Source of the DNA: an uncultured Bacilli bacterium
GTDB taxonomy: Bacteria > Bacillota_I > Bacilli_A > RF39 > UBA660
Length of the DNA: 44,273 nucleotides
Assembly: GCA_934088535.1 (NCBI GenBank)
Contig: CAKOJC010000006.1
Coordinates: 1 to 44,273 of the forward strand
Reading direction: 5' to 3'
In this document: positions 24,493 to 32,893 of the stretch, piece by piece
Layout of the letters: every line of letters starts with the position of its first letter
Position numbering within the stretch: position 1 is the stretch's first letter
The notes under the pieces: generated by a model
The model's input: the letters and a program-made list of their open reading frames with translations, nothing else
Told to the model about the DNA's origin: nothing
Databases searched by the model: none
Position numbers and translations under genes: made by a program

Positions 24493-25896
24493 ATGAAAAA
24501 AACAAAGATAATATGTAGTATAGGACCATCTAGTTGTAATATTGAAACTATGACTAAAATGGTTTTAAATGGAATGAATACTGCTCGTATTAACTTTTCT
24601 CATGCAACTATGGAAGAAAGAGAAAATGTTGTTAGAGTAGTAAATGAAGTAAGAAAAAATACTGGACTTTATATAGGTATTTTATATGATACTAAGGGTC
24701 CTGAATTTAGAAATGGTTATTTAGAAAATGATTCTATAGAATTAGTTGAAGGCAAAACTATTAGAATGGTTAAAGAAGATGTTTTAGGTACAAAAGAAAG
24801 ATTTTCTGTAAATCATCCTAAAGCAATTGATTCATTAAAAGTAGGAGACACAGTATTACTTGAAAATGGCCTTATGAAAATAGAAGTAATATCTAAGGAG
24901 GAAGATGGTGTTACTTGTAAAATAATTAATGGTGGTGTACTTGGAAATAAAAAGAGTCTTAGTGTTCCTGGAGTACACTTAGATATACCATTTATATCTA
25001 AGGAAGATGATGATGATATTAGATATGCTTGTAATCATGAGGGAGACTTTCTAGCTTTGTCATTTGTATCAACTAAAGAAGATGTGTTAGAAGCTAAAAA
25101 AATACTAGATGAAGAACATAGCAATATTAAAATAATAAGTAAGATTGAAAGTACTACTGGAATAGATAATTTAAGTGAAATAGTTAGTGTATCTGATGGT
25201 ATTATGGTTGCTCGTGGAGATTTAGGAGTTGAAGCACCTATGGAAGCAATACCTTATTTACAAAAAGAGATTATTGATGAATGTAGACGTCAAAATAAAT
25301 TTTGTATTGTAGCAACTGAAATGCTTGAAAGCATGAAACATAATGCTAGACCTACAAGAGCAGAAGTATCTGACATATTTAATGCTGTTATAAATGGTAC
25401 TGATGCTGTTATGTTAAGTGGAGAAACAACTACTGGTAAATATCCTGTTGAAACAGTTACTTACATGTCAAATATATGTAGTGAAGCTGAAAAACATTTT
25501 GATTATAAATATTCTTCTAAATATATTAAGAAAGATATAGCTGGCGCTATAGCAAATAGTGTGTTCGATGCTGCTAATTTATTAGATACTAAATTAATAG
25601 TTGCTGCTACTATGAGTGGAAACAGTGCTAGATTAATTAGTAACTTGAGACCTAGAAATTTAATACTTGCAACAGTACCAAGTAAAAAAGTAGCATATAG
25701 TTTAGCATTAAATAGTGGAGTATATCCAGTTGTAACAGAAGTATATGATTCAACCGATAGAATAATAGAAGATGCTAAAAATAGATCAAAAGAATTCATG
25801 GAATTAAAAGAAAATGATATGATTATTGTAACTGGTGGATTTCCAAATGATACTGAAAATAAAAAAACTAATTTTATGAAAATAGAAGAGATATAA
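24493..25896 (+). CDS. pyk: Pyruvate kinase
   Basis: It converts phosphoenolpyruvate plus ADP to pyruvate and ATP, the last step of glycolysis. ATG 24493 follows AAAAGGGGATG; the longer in-frame start at 24430 lies in the upstream terminator. Motifs are KIICSIGPSS at the start, MNTARINFSHAT, DTKGPEFR, the signature KIESTTGIDNL, and VARGDLGVE. Length 467 aa is the usual bacterial form without an extra C-terminal PEP-utiliser domain. It is monocistronic between two terminators. Confidence 0.97.
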   Translation: MKKTKIICSIGPSSCNIETMTKMVLNGMNTARINFSHATMEERENVVRVVNEVRKNTGLYIGILYDTKGPEFRNGYLENDSIELVEGKTIRMVKEDVLGTKERFSVNHPKAIDSLKVGDTVLLENGLMKIEVISKEEDGVTCKIINGGVLGNKKSLSVPGVHLDIPFISKEDDDDIRYACNHEGDFLALSFVSTKEDVLEAKKILDEEHSNIKIISKIESTTGIDNLSEIVSVSDGIMVARGDLGVEAPMEAIPYLQKEIIDECRRQNKFCIVATEMLESMKHNARPTRAEVSDIFNAVINGTDAVMLSGETTTGKYPVETVTYMSNICSEAEKHFDYKYSSKYIKKDIAGAIANSVFDAANLLDTKLIVAATMSGNSARLISNLRPRNLILATVPSKKVAYSLALNSGVYPVVTEVYDSTDRIIEDAKNRSKEFMELKENDMIIVTGGFPNDTENKKTNFMKIEEI

Positions 25897-25919
25897 GTGT
25901 AGAATACTTATATCTTTTA
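25891..25919 (+). terminator. Weak intrinsic terminator spanning the pyk stop
   Basis: Arms 25891-25898 and 25906-25913 (8 bp). TAA 25894-25896 lies in the left arm, and the tail is CTTTTA. Confidence 0.6.
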
Positions 25920-25928
25920 TGTTATAAT
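25920..25928 (+). promoter_or_regulatory. Extended -10 promoter
   Basis: TGTTATAAT lies right behind the pyk terminator and upstream of the small membrane protein gene. Confidence 0.5.
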
Positions 25929-25962
25929 TGTTTTAGAGTTAATGTCATAAGGAGAGGTATTT

Positions 25963-26343
25963 ATGTTGATTTTAGGTATTTGTGATGTTCCAGAAGTAAT
26001 AGAAACAATGAGAATTGTTAATATAGTTATATTGATTCTTAAAATAGCTGTACCAATTATACTTATAGTTTCTGGTATGGTAACTTTTATGAATTCAATA
26101 AAGGTAGGAAATGAGGATTTACTTTCTAAGGCTAAAAAGTCTTTACTTATTAAGTGTATAGCTGCAGTGTGTGTTTTTTTGGTACCAACTATAGTTGATG
26201 TTTTAGTTGATATATCAGGTCCTGATAATGAATTTAGAGCTTGTTTAGAGGCTAATGCTTATATTGATTATAATGATAATGAAACATATACAATACTTTC
26301 TAGTATTGAAGAAAAAAACGATACAATAAATTATAGATATTAA
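25963..26343 (+). CDS. Small two-span membrane protein resembling T4SS pilin-like proteins
   Basis: The 126-aa protein has two hydrophobic helices at about 19-42 (NIVILILKIAVPIILIVSG) and 66-84 (IAAVCVFLVPTIVDVLV). A short basic loop containing VGNEDLLSKAKKSLLIK separates them. This hairpin layout resembles TrbC/VirB2-like small pilin proteins found widely in AT-rich gut Firmicutes, often without conjugation genes. The acidic C-terminal tail is predicted outside. The neighbours (pyk and trmL) give no clue. The function is unknown. Confidence 0.65.
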   Translation: MLILGICDVPEVIETMRIVNIVILILKIAVPIILIVSGMVTFMNSIKVGNEDLLSKAKKSLLIKCIAAVCVFLVPTIVDVLVDISGPDNEFRACLEANAYIDYNDNETYTILSSIEEKNDTINYRY

Positions 26344-26360
26344 ATTAATAAAGGGGATTT

Positions 26361-26873
26361 ATGATAAATATAGTTTTATTTGAACCAGAGATACCTGAAA
26401 ATACAGGTAATATAATGAGAACATGTGTGGCTACTAATAGTCATTTACATTTAATCAAACCTTTAGGATTTAGTCTTGAAGAAAAATATATTAAAAGAGC
26501 TGGTGTTAATTATATAGATAAATGTGTATATACAGTATATGAAAATATAGATGATTTTTTTGAAAAAAATAAAGGAGAATATTATTTTTTAACTAGATAT
26601 GGACATAAACCACATACTAGTTTTGATTATAGTGATAAAGATAAGAACTATTATTTCTTTTTTGGAAAAGAAAGTACTGGAATACCACCTCGTATATTAA
26701 AACCATATATAGATAGATGTATGAGAATGCCTATGACTGATAATGTTAGAGCTCTTAATTTATCTAATACAGTAGCAATAATGACTTATGAAGCTTTAAG
26801 ACAACAAGGTTATCCAGGCTTATTATTTGATGAACCACATAAAAGTAAAAATTTTATAGAAGAAAGTGAGTAA
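26361..26873 (+). CDS. trmL: tRNA (cytidine/uridine-34-2'-O)-methyltransferase TrmL
   Basis: This SPOUT-class enzyme methylates the wobble ribose of tRNA-Leu isoacceptors with S-adenosylmethionine. The opening INIVLFEPEIPENTGNIMRTC is typical, then HLIKPLGFSLEEKYIKRAG. The knot region has FGKESTGIPP and MRMPMTDNVRALNLSNTVAI. At 170 aa the length is right. The start has AAAGGGG upstream. The last codons and TAA lie within a terminator hairpin, 23 nt before the next gene. Confidence 0.95.
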   Translation: MINIVLFEPEIPENTGNIMRTCVATNSHLHLIKPLGFSLEEKYIKRAGVNYIDKCVYTVYENIDDFFEKNKGEYYFLTRYGHKPHTSFDYSDKDKNYYFFFGKESTGIPPRILKPYIDRCMRMPMTDNVRALNLSNTVAIMTYEALRQQGYPGLLFDEPHKSKNFIEESE

Positions 26874-26888
26874 TCACTTTTTATTTGG
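26863..26888 (+). terminator. Terminator with stop codon in its loop
   Basis: Perfect 7-bp stem 26863-26869/26874-26880, loop GTAA that contains the trmL stop (26871-26873), followed by TTATTT. It sits directly before the next gene's ribosome binding site, so it may only attenuate. Confidence 0.7.
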
Positions 26889-26896
26889 AGGAAAAT

Positions 26897-28753
26897 ATGG
26901 CAATAACTAAAACAAATTTTGTAGATTATACTAGATGTAGAAGATATAGTGCTCTTGAAAATATTAGAAAAGAAAAGTTAGATTCTAAAATGACTTTAGA
27001 AGAATATATGAAAGAGAATGAAAAAGAAGAATATAGAGAACTCTTAGGATCTATGTTTGAAAGTACTGATGAAGGTGATACAGATTTAACTAAAAAGGAA
27101 GATAAAGAATTATCTGCGATGATGAAATATTATAAAGAAGTTGAACTTGAAAGTGCTTTTAAGGCTAAAAAAATATTTAATGGTAAATTTGTTTATAGTG
27201 AAAATACATATAATCAAGAATCTTTTGATTTTGTTCATAATGGTATAAGATATTTATGTTATGTAGATATTTATAATGAAAGTGATGATGAAATTAATAT
27301 TATAGAAGTTAAGTCTACTACTAGTAGAAACTATATAGAAGGTTTAAAGTATGGAGAGAACTCTAAAGAAAAAAGAGATATGTTTATACTAGAAGATGGG
27401 ATATATAGACTTAACAAACCTAGTGGTGGTAGTGAAAAATTAATAAAGAAATTTAATGAAAAATATAAAAAGTTATTTGATAGATATAGTGACGTTGGAC
27501 GTTATGTTTTTGATTTAGCAGTTCAGAGATATATAATAGAGAATGATTTAAAGAATCATAATATTAATAAAAATGTTAACTATTATTTATCGGTACTTAA
27601 TCATAATTATGTATATGATGGATATATGGTTGGAAGTAAAAGAATTTATAGAACAATAGATGGTGAAGATATAGTTAGTTTCTTTGATATGAATGAGATT
27701 ACTAAAAAATATATGCCTATTATAGAGTCTATGGTGAAAAATCTTGAAAATAATATTTATAATCCTGATTCTAGTCCATGTAATGTAGGAGTTCATTGTT
27801 CATATAAAGAAAAGTGTGAATGTAAATATAGAAGCATTTGTTATAAAAATTTACCAGAGTATAACGCTAGTTTTAATTATATTGGTTTTACTGATAGGAT
27901 AGGTCTTGGACCAGATAAATATAATAAGTATGATTTAATAAATAATGGGTATTATAAATTAGATGATATACCTTTAGAATGGTTACAAAATAAACCTAAC
28001 ATGTTGATTGAAAGAGACTGTTATGATAATAATAAAACATATTTAGATAAAGAAAAAATAAAGGCTATGTTTGATACTTTAGAATATCCAATATATCATT
28101 TAGATTTTGAAAGTTTTCCATGTCCAATGCCTAGATTTAAAGGAGAAAGACCATATACTCAATCATGTTTTGAATTTAGTTTGCATATAGAACGTGAACC
28201 TGGGGTTTGTGATAAAGATGAAGATAACTATGTATTCTTAGCCGAAACTTTAAATGATGAAAGACTAGAAATGGTCAAAGAAATAGTTAAAAGAATAGAT
28301 CCAAATAAGGGTACTATGTTTGCTCAAAATGTTACTTTTGAAAGAAGTCGCTTAAAAGAACTTGCATATATATTCCCAGAATATACGGAACATTTGCTTA
28401 AAATAGTAGAAAAATCTACTGATTTATTATATTTCATTAAGAATAATCAAAGTATATATGAAGAGTTAGGGTTTGATGAAGAGAGAAGTAAACTAGTAAA
28501 TTTTTATCATAAAAATTTAAGTGGAAGTTATTCTATTAAAAAGACTTTACCTGTACTTAGTGATTTAACATATAAAAATCTTGAAGTTAAAAATGGTACT
28601 GAAGCATTAGTGACATATTCTTTATATGATGATATGACTCCTGAAGATAGAAAGAAAGCCCAAGATAATTTAAGAGTGTATTGTAAACAAGATACTTGGG
28701 CTATGGTTGTTATATTAGATGCTTTACGAAAACTTGTAAATGAAAAAGAATAA
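26897..28753 (+). CDS. Cas4-like PD-(D/E)XK nuclease fused to DUF2779 RNase H-like domain
   Basis: ATG 26897 follows GGAGG. An N-terminal RecB/Cas4-type region contains C14 (YTRCRRY), the catalytic I-x-E-V-K at 136-139 (IIEVKSTTS), and a cysteine cluster at 295-315 (C295, C301, C307, C309, C315). The cluster could hold an iron-sulfur cluster as in Cas4/AddB. A C-terminal DUF2779 domain (about 395-610) has YHLDFES (D403, E405), FAQNVTFE and a late YCKQDTWAM, consistent with a DEDD-type 3'-5' exonuclease. Function is likely DNA processing or repair. No CRISPR array or cas gene is near, so a defence role is unproven. Confidence 0.82.
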   Translation: MAITKTNFVDYTRCRRYSALENIRKEKLDSKMTLEEYMKENEKEEYRELLGSMFESTDEGDTDLTKKEDKELSAMMKYYKEVELESAFKAKKIFNGKFVYSENTYNQESFDFVHNGIRYLCYVDIYNESDDEINIIEVKSTTSRNYIEGLKYGENSKEKRDMFILEDGIYRLNKPSGGSEKLIKKFNEKYKKLFDRYSDVGRYVFDLAVQRYIIENDLKNHNINKNVNYYLSVLNHNYVYDGYMVGSKRIYRTIDGEDIVSFFDMNEITKKYMPIIESMVKNLENNIYNPDSSPCNVGVHCSYKEKCECKYRSICYKNLPEYNASFNYIGFTDRIGLGPDKYNKYDLINNGYYKLDDIPLEWLQNKPNMLIERDCYDNNKTYLDKEKIKAMFDTLEYPIYHLDFESFPCPMPRFKGERPYTQSCFEFSLHIEREPGVCDKDEDNYVFLAETLNDERLEMVKEIVKRIDPNKGTMFAQNVTFERSRLKELAYIFPEYTEHLLKIVEKSTDLLYFIKNNQSIYEELGFDEERSKLVNFYHKNLSGSYSIKKTLPVLSDLTYKNLEVKNGTEALVTYSLYDDMTPEDRKKAQDNLRVYCKQDTWAMVVILDALRKLVNEKE

Positions 28754-28791
28754 ATAAAAATATATATGAGAAAGTGTGATATTATTAATTT

Positions 28792-29142
28792 ATGAAAGAT
28801 AGAATGAATAGAAAAGTTTTTATTGTTATATTTGTTATAGTATTTGTATTAGTACTTTTAGGTGCTTTATTAGGTTACTTATATAGAGACTATAATAATA
28901 AGTTAGAAGATACTACTCATAAGTTTAATGTTCCTGTGTCTAAATATATGATAGTAGATGGAACTATGGTAACAAGTGAGATGGTAGAGATTAAAGAAAT
29001 GATTCTTGATAGTACAGATGGAATAGTTATGAATATTAATGAAGTAGTTGGTAAGTGTGTTAAGAAAGATACTAAGGTAGATGCAAAAAGTACATTTAAA
29101 ACTAGTGATTTGGAAGATTGTGGTGTAACAAATGAAAATTAA
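28792..29142 (+). CDS. Membrane-anchored SAF-domain-like protein, 116 aa
   Basis: A short basic N-terminus and a transmembrane helix (about 8-30, VFIVIFVIVFVLVLLGALLG) precede an extracytoplasmic SAF-like domain. NVPVSKYMIVDGTMVTSEMV, then INEVVGKCVKKDTKVDA and TFKTSDLE, match the SAF fold of CpaB-type pilus-assembly proteins. Full CpaB is larger, so this is a minimal version. The gene overlaps the following lipoprotein gene by 11 nt, suggesting the pair act together at the cell surface. No tad/flp genes are visible. Confidence 0.65.
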   Translation: MKDRMNRKVFIVIFVIVFVLVLLGALLGYLYRDYNNKLEDTTHKFNVPVSKYMIVDGTMVTSEMVEIKEMILDSTDGIVMNINEVVGKCVKKDTKVDAKSTFKTSDLEDCGVTNEN

Positions 29143-29641
29143 AAAAATACTTAGTTTAATACTTATAACTATAATGCTTACTGCTTGTGGTAAAAATAAG
29201 ATGACTATTAAAATAAGTGATGATAAGAGTGACTTTAAAGTAGAAGAAAAAGAAAAATATATAGAAATAAAATATCAAGATAAAACTTTTAATTTAAGTA
29301 ATTATGAAGGTGAAACTAAAGAGTTAGTTATAATACCTGGATGTACTATGGATGAAGATTATGTTAGTGTTACATTACTTACTAGTGATAACTTATATTT
29401 TATAATGCTTGATGATGAAGATATATCTAGTGAAGAAAATGACTTTAACTTTACATTAATTAGTAATAGTAAAAATATTTCTAAACTTGATTATAATAAA
29501 GATATTGAAAGAACTAATGAAGAATTATTATACTGTTTTAGAAATGTAGAAATAGACTATATAAATGGTAGTAAGAAAACTATACTTATGTCATATGATG
29601 ATAATATAAAAAAGATATATCATTTAGTAAGTTTTAATTAA
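29132..29641 (+). CDS. Lipoprotein, 169 aa
   Basis: A lipoprotein signal peptide (1-18) ends in the lipobox LTACGK, so C19 is the lipidated residue after signal peptidase II. The mature part is acidic, with beta-rich segments (EKYIEIKYQDKTFNLSNY) and no recognised domain. Co-translated with the SAF-domain gene through an 11-nt overlap. The function is unknown. Confidence 0.8.
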   Translation: MKIKKILSLILITIMLTACGKNKMTIKISDDKSDFKVEEKEKYIEIKYQDKTFNLSNYEGETKELVIIPGCTMDEDYVSVTLLTSDNLYFIMLDDEDISSEENDFNFTLISNSKNISKLDYNKDIERTNEELLYCFRNVEIDYINGSKKTILMSYDDNIKKIYHLVSFN

Positions 29642-29728
29642 TTGTAAATTTAATGTAAAAAAATGTGTATATTTGTTGTATAGAACTTTATAATTGGTTA
29701 TATTATTAGTGTAGGGAGATGGTGGAAA

Positions 29729-29929
29729 GTGATATATCCTTCAATAGACAGATTATTAAATATTGTTGACTCTAAATATAAGTTAGTACATATAGCTGCT
29801 GATAGAGCCAAAGTTATGAAAGAACATAAACATTTTCAAATGCCTGAGAGTGAATATGTTTCTAAAAAAGAAATTGGGAGGGCATTAGAAGAAATAGATA
29901 GAGGGTTAATTACAATTAAGAATAATTAA
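29729..29929 (+). CDS. rpoZ: RNA polymerase omega subunit
   Basis: This is the small (66 aa) assembly subunit of RNA polymerase. The opening MIYPSIDRLLNIVDSKYKLV, then AADRAKVM and the C-terminal KKEIGRALEEIDRG match RpoZ. The start is GTG at 29729 with a GGGAGATGG-type site. The protein is at the short end of the family. The usual neighbour gmk is not present here. Confidence 0.9.
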   Translation: MIYPSIDRLLNIVDSKYKLVHIAADRAKVMKEHKHFQMPESEYVSKKEIGRALEEIDRGLITIKNN

Positions 29930-29965
29930 TTCTTTTCTTATAATAAAAATCTTTTAATTATATTT

Positions 29966-30004
29966 AGAGATATTACTTATGTTTAGTGATATCTCTTTTT
30001 ATTT
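29966..30004 (+). terminator. Intrinsic terminator of rpoZ
   Basis: A 12-bp stem 29966-29977/29985-29996 with one G-T pair and a 7-nt loop, followed by TTTTATTTT. Confidence 0.85.
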
Positions 30005-30060
30005 TAAAATTTGATAGCTTTTAAGAATTGTTAGTTATACTAGCAATTTTTATTAAATTG

Positions 30061-30069
30061 TGGTAAAAT
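30061..30069 (+). promoter_or_regulatory. Extended -10 promoter
   Basis: TGGTAAAAT lies about 38 nt before the RNase J-like start, a variant of the recurrent TGnTATAAT element. Confidence 0.4.
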
Positions 30070-30106
30070 ACTTTATAGCATTTAAACTTTTAAAGGGAGT
30101 GATATT

Positions 30107-31759
30107 ATGAGTAAAATTAATATAATGAGTTTAGGTGGATTAAACGAAAATGGTAAGAATTTATATACAGTAAATGTAGATGGTCATCTATTTATTTTTG
30201 ATTGTGGTATGAAGTATGCGCCTGATAAAATGTATGGTGTAGATTATGTAATACCTGATTTTTCATATTTAGTTGAACATGAAAAAGAAATAGTAGGATT
30301 ATTTATAAGTCATCCTCATCGTGAGAATATGGGAGCACTTACTGATTTATTAAAAGCATTACCAAATTTAAATGTGTATGCATCAAATTACACAAGTGAA
30401 ATAATAAAATATGAGTGTTCAGTAGATAAGGTAGAAATTAAAAATTTACATACTATTAAAGCACATAGAAAAATAGATATAACTAACAATTTGAGTGTAT
30501 TCCCATTTAGTGTTACACATAGTAGTCCTGAAACGTTAGGGTTTGCGATTAATACTGAAGATGGAGCAGTTATATATATGGCTGATTTTGTAATAGATCC
30601 AACTATGAATGGTTACTATGATATGGATTTAGGTAAACTTGCATATATAGGTAAACAGGGTGTACTTTGTTTAATGGCTGAAAGTGTGTTTGCTGAAAAG
30701 AAGGGACACACTAGTCCTAATCATAAACTTGAGGGGTTCTTTAAAAATGTAGTTGATAAAAATAAAGGAAGAATTATATTCACAGTGTTGCCACTTCATA
30801 TTTATACTATGCAAGAGATATTTAATTCTTTAAAAGGTAAGAATAGAAAAGTTGTAATAATGGGTAAAGAACTTCATAATATAGTATCTTTATGTGCTAA
30901 GAATGGATACTTAGATATAGAAGAAGATATGATAGGTAATTTAACTGATTTAAAACAAGATAATACAGTTATACTTATTAGTAATGATAGAGAGACGCCA
31001 TATTCTAATATAAATAGAATATTAAATGGTCATGATAAATTTATTACATTAGAAAAAACTGATACAGTATGTTTTGCTGAACCAAGTTATGATGCTTATG
31101 AAAAATTACTTGTAAGAATACTTAATGATTTAGCTATTAAGGGTGTTAATATAGTACAAATACCTAAAGATAAGAGTGTACGTCATCATGCATCTAGTGA
31201 GGACTTAATGCTTCTTGTAAAACTATTTAATCCAAAATATTATATGCCTATAAAGGGTGAATACAGATATCAAGTACAAAATGGAAATCTTGCATATAGT
31301 GTAGGAATACCAAAAGAAAATATTTTACTTAAAGAAAATGGAGATGTTGTTACTTTTGAAAATGGTGAACTAAAAGAAAATTTTGAAAGAGTATTTGTAG
31401 ATGATATATTGATAGATGGCAACTTTAGTGAAGATGTTGGAGATGTTGTCTTGAAAGATAGAGAACTATTAAGTAATAATGGTCTTGTAGTAATATCTTC
31501 AACACTCAGTAAGAAAGATAAATCTATAATTATAGAGCCAGAAATAATTACTCGTGGATTTATATATTCTAAAGATAATAATGATATAATAAATGAAGTA
31601 AAGAAACTTAGTATGGAGATTATTAAAAATAATACTTTTTCTAATAAATATGCTGATTATGTTAAGATAAGAAATGAAATACGTGAAATAATTGGTCAAT
31701 ATTTATATAAAGAAACTCAATGTAAACCAGTAATACTAACAGTTATTCAAGAAATATAG
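30107..31759 (+). CDS. RNase J-like protein with altered active site
   Basis: This 550-aa metallo-beta-lactamase/beta-CASP protein is of the ribonuclease J class: LGGLNENGKNLYTV, then PDFSYL, and a C-terminal region ending ETQCKPVILTVI. Canonical ligands are changed. HxHxDH reads H69-P-H71-R-E73-N74, so Asp is Glu and the last His is Asn, and the VHGEYR histidine is Lys (K383, PIKGEYR). H138, D160 and the HAS phosphate loop (H361-A-S) remain. RNase J2 subunits of Firmicutes often have degraded sites and act in a J1/J2 complex. A structural or weakly active role is inferred. It sits 9 nt before the desulfurase gene. Confidence 0.9.
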   Translation: MSKINIMSLGGLNENGKNLYTVNVDGHLFIFDCGMKYAPDKMYGVDYVIPDFSYLVEHEKEIVGLFISHPHRENMGALTDLLKALPNLNVYASNYTSEIIKYECSVDKVEIKNLHTIKAHRKIDITNNLSVFPFSVTHSSPETLGFAINTEDGAVIYMADFVIDPTMNGYYDMDLGKLAYIGKQGVLCLMAESVFAEKKGHTSPNHKLEGFFKNVVDKNKGRIIFTVLPLHIYTMQEIFNSLKGKNRKVVIMGKELHNIVSLCAKNGYLDIEEDMIGNLTDLKQDNTVILISNDRETPYSNINRILNGHDKFITLEKTDTVCFAEPSYDAYEKLLVRILNDLAIKGVNIVQIPKDKSVRHHASSEDLMLLVKLFNPKYYMPIKGEYRYQVQNGNLAYSVGIPKENILLKENGDVVTFENGELKENFERVFVDDILIDGNFSEDVGDVVLKDRELLSNNGLVVISSTLSKKDKSIIIEPEIITRGFIYSKDNNDIINEVKKLSMEIIKNNTFSNKYADYVKIRNEIREIIGQYLYKETQCKPVILTVIQEI

Positions 31760-31768
31760 GAGGAAAGA

Positions 31769-32893
31769 ATGATATATTTAGATTATAGTGCGACTACACC
31801 AGTAGACGAAAGAGTACTTGATTCTTATTGTAAAGTTACTCGTGAATTTCCAGGGAATGCTAATAGTATTCATACTCTTGGTGTTAAGTCTAAAGAATTA
31901 TTAATGCAAGCTACTAATCAAATAGCTGAGATACTTAATTGTCATCCAAAGGAATTGATATTTACTAGTGGGGCTAGTGAAAGTAATACTACTGCTATTA
32001 AGGGTGTTGCATTTAAATATAGTAACCGTGGTAAACATATTATAACTAGTAAGCTTGAACATAAAAGTGTTTTAGAAGTTATGGGATTTTTAAGTAATAT
32101 AGGTTATGAAGTCGATTTTGTTAATATAAATGATAATGGTCAAATAGATTTAAAGCATTTAGAGGAGCTTATAAGAGAGGATACTATTCTTGTAAGTATT
32201 TGTGCAGTTAACTCTGAAACTGGGTTTAAACAACCTTTAAAGACTATTAGACAAGTTATTAATAAGAAGAATCCTAATGTTATATTTCATAGTGATTTAA
32301 CACAAGCTTTAGGTAAGACAAGATTCTATCTTAGCGACTTAGATTTAGCTAGTTTTTCAAGTCATAAAATATATGCTCCTAAAGGAATAGGAATTTTATA
32401 TAAGAGACGTGATTTACAAATAGATACATTAATATATGGTACTACAGAGAATTGTCCATTTAGAGGTGGAACTCCTGCATTACCACTTATAGTATCATTT
32501 TCTAAAGCTATGAGACTTATTAATGATAAGTTAGAATCTAATATAAAGAAATGTGAAAAACTTAAAGCAGAATTATTGAAAGGACTTTCTAAGTATCCAA
32601 TACAAATAAATTCTAATGATTTATGTGTACCTCAAATAGTTAATTTTAGTTTATTAAAGATTAAATCAGAGACTTTTGTACATGCTCTTGAAAGACATGA
32701 AATATATGTATCTACTACTACTGCTTGTTCTAGTTTAGAAGAAAGTACTGTATTAAAAGCATTAAGTCATGGTAATAAAGATGTAAGTACTACATCTATT
32801 AGAGTTAGTTTAAGCCATTTAACTACTATGGAAGAAGTACATAAATTCTTAGAAGTATTTGATAAAGTATGGAATGAGTTATTGTTAAAATGA
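31769..32893 (+). CDS. Cysteine desulfurase (NifS/IscS family)
   Basis: This PLP enzyme takes sulfur from cysteine and passes it as persulfide. IYLDYSATTPVDE starts the protein, GNANSIHTLG follows, the PLP lysine is in SFSSHKIYAPKG (K200), and the mobile-loop cysteine is in TTTACSS (C320). Length 374 aa and direct coupling to thiI (ATGA overlap at 32890-32893) match the NifZ-ThiI pair of Bacillus that makes 4-thiouridine in tRNA. An additional role in Fe-S assembly cannot be excluded. Confidence 0.93.
   Translation: MIYLDYSATTPVDERVLDSYCKVTREFPGNANSIHTLGVKSKELLMQATNQIAEILNCHPKELIFTSGASESNTTAIKGVAFKYSNRGKHIITSKLEHKSVLEVMGFLSNIGYEVDFVNINDNGQIDLKHLEELIREDTILVSICAVNSETGFKQPLKTIRQVINKKNPNVIFHSDLTQALGKTRFYLSDLDLASFSSHKIYAPKGIGILYKRRDLQIDTLIYGTTENCPFRGGTPALPLIVSFSKAMRLINDKLESNIKKCEKLKAELLKGLSKYPIQINSNDLCVPQIVNFSLLKIKSETFVHALERHEIYVSTTTACSSLEESTVLKALSHGNKDVSTTSIRVSLSHLTTMEEVHKFLEVFDKVWNELLLK

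Noticed and set aside
25963..26343. Evidence of a conjugative element
   Set aside because: Only one small VirB2-like protein is present; there is no relaxase, coupling protein, ATPase or integrase in the window.
26897..28753. Part of a CRISPR-Cas system because of Cas4 similarity
   Set aside because: No repeats or other cas genes are present nearby, and the C-terminal DUF2779 domain marks a stand-alone family.
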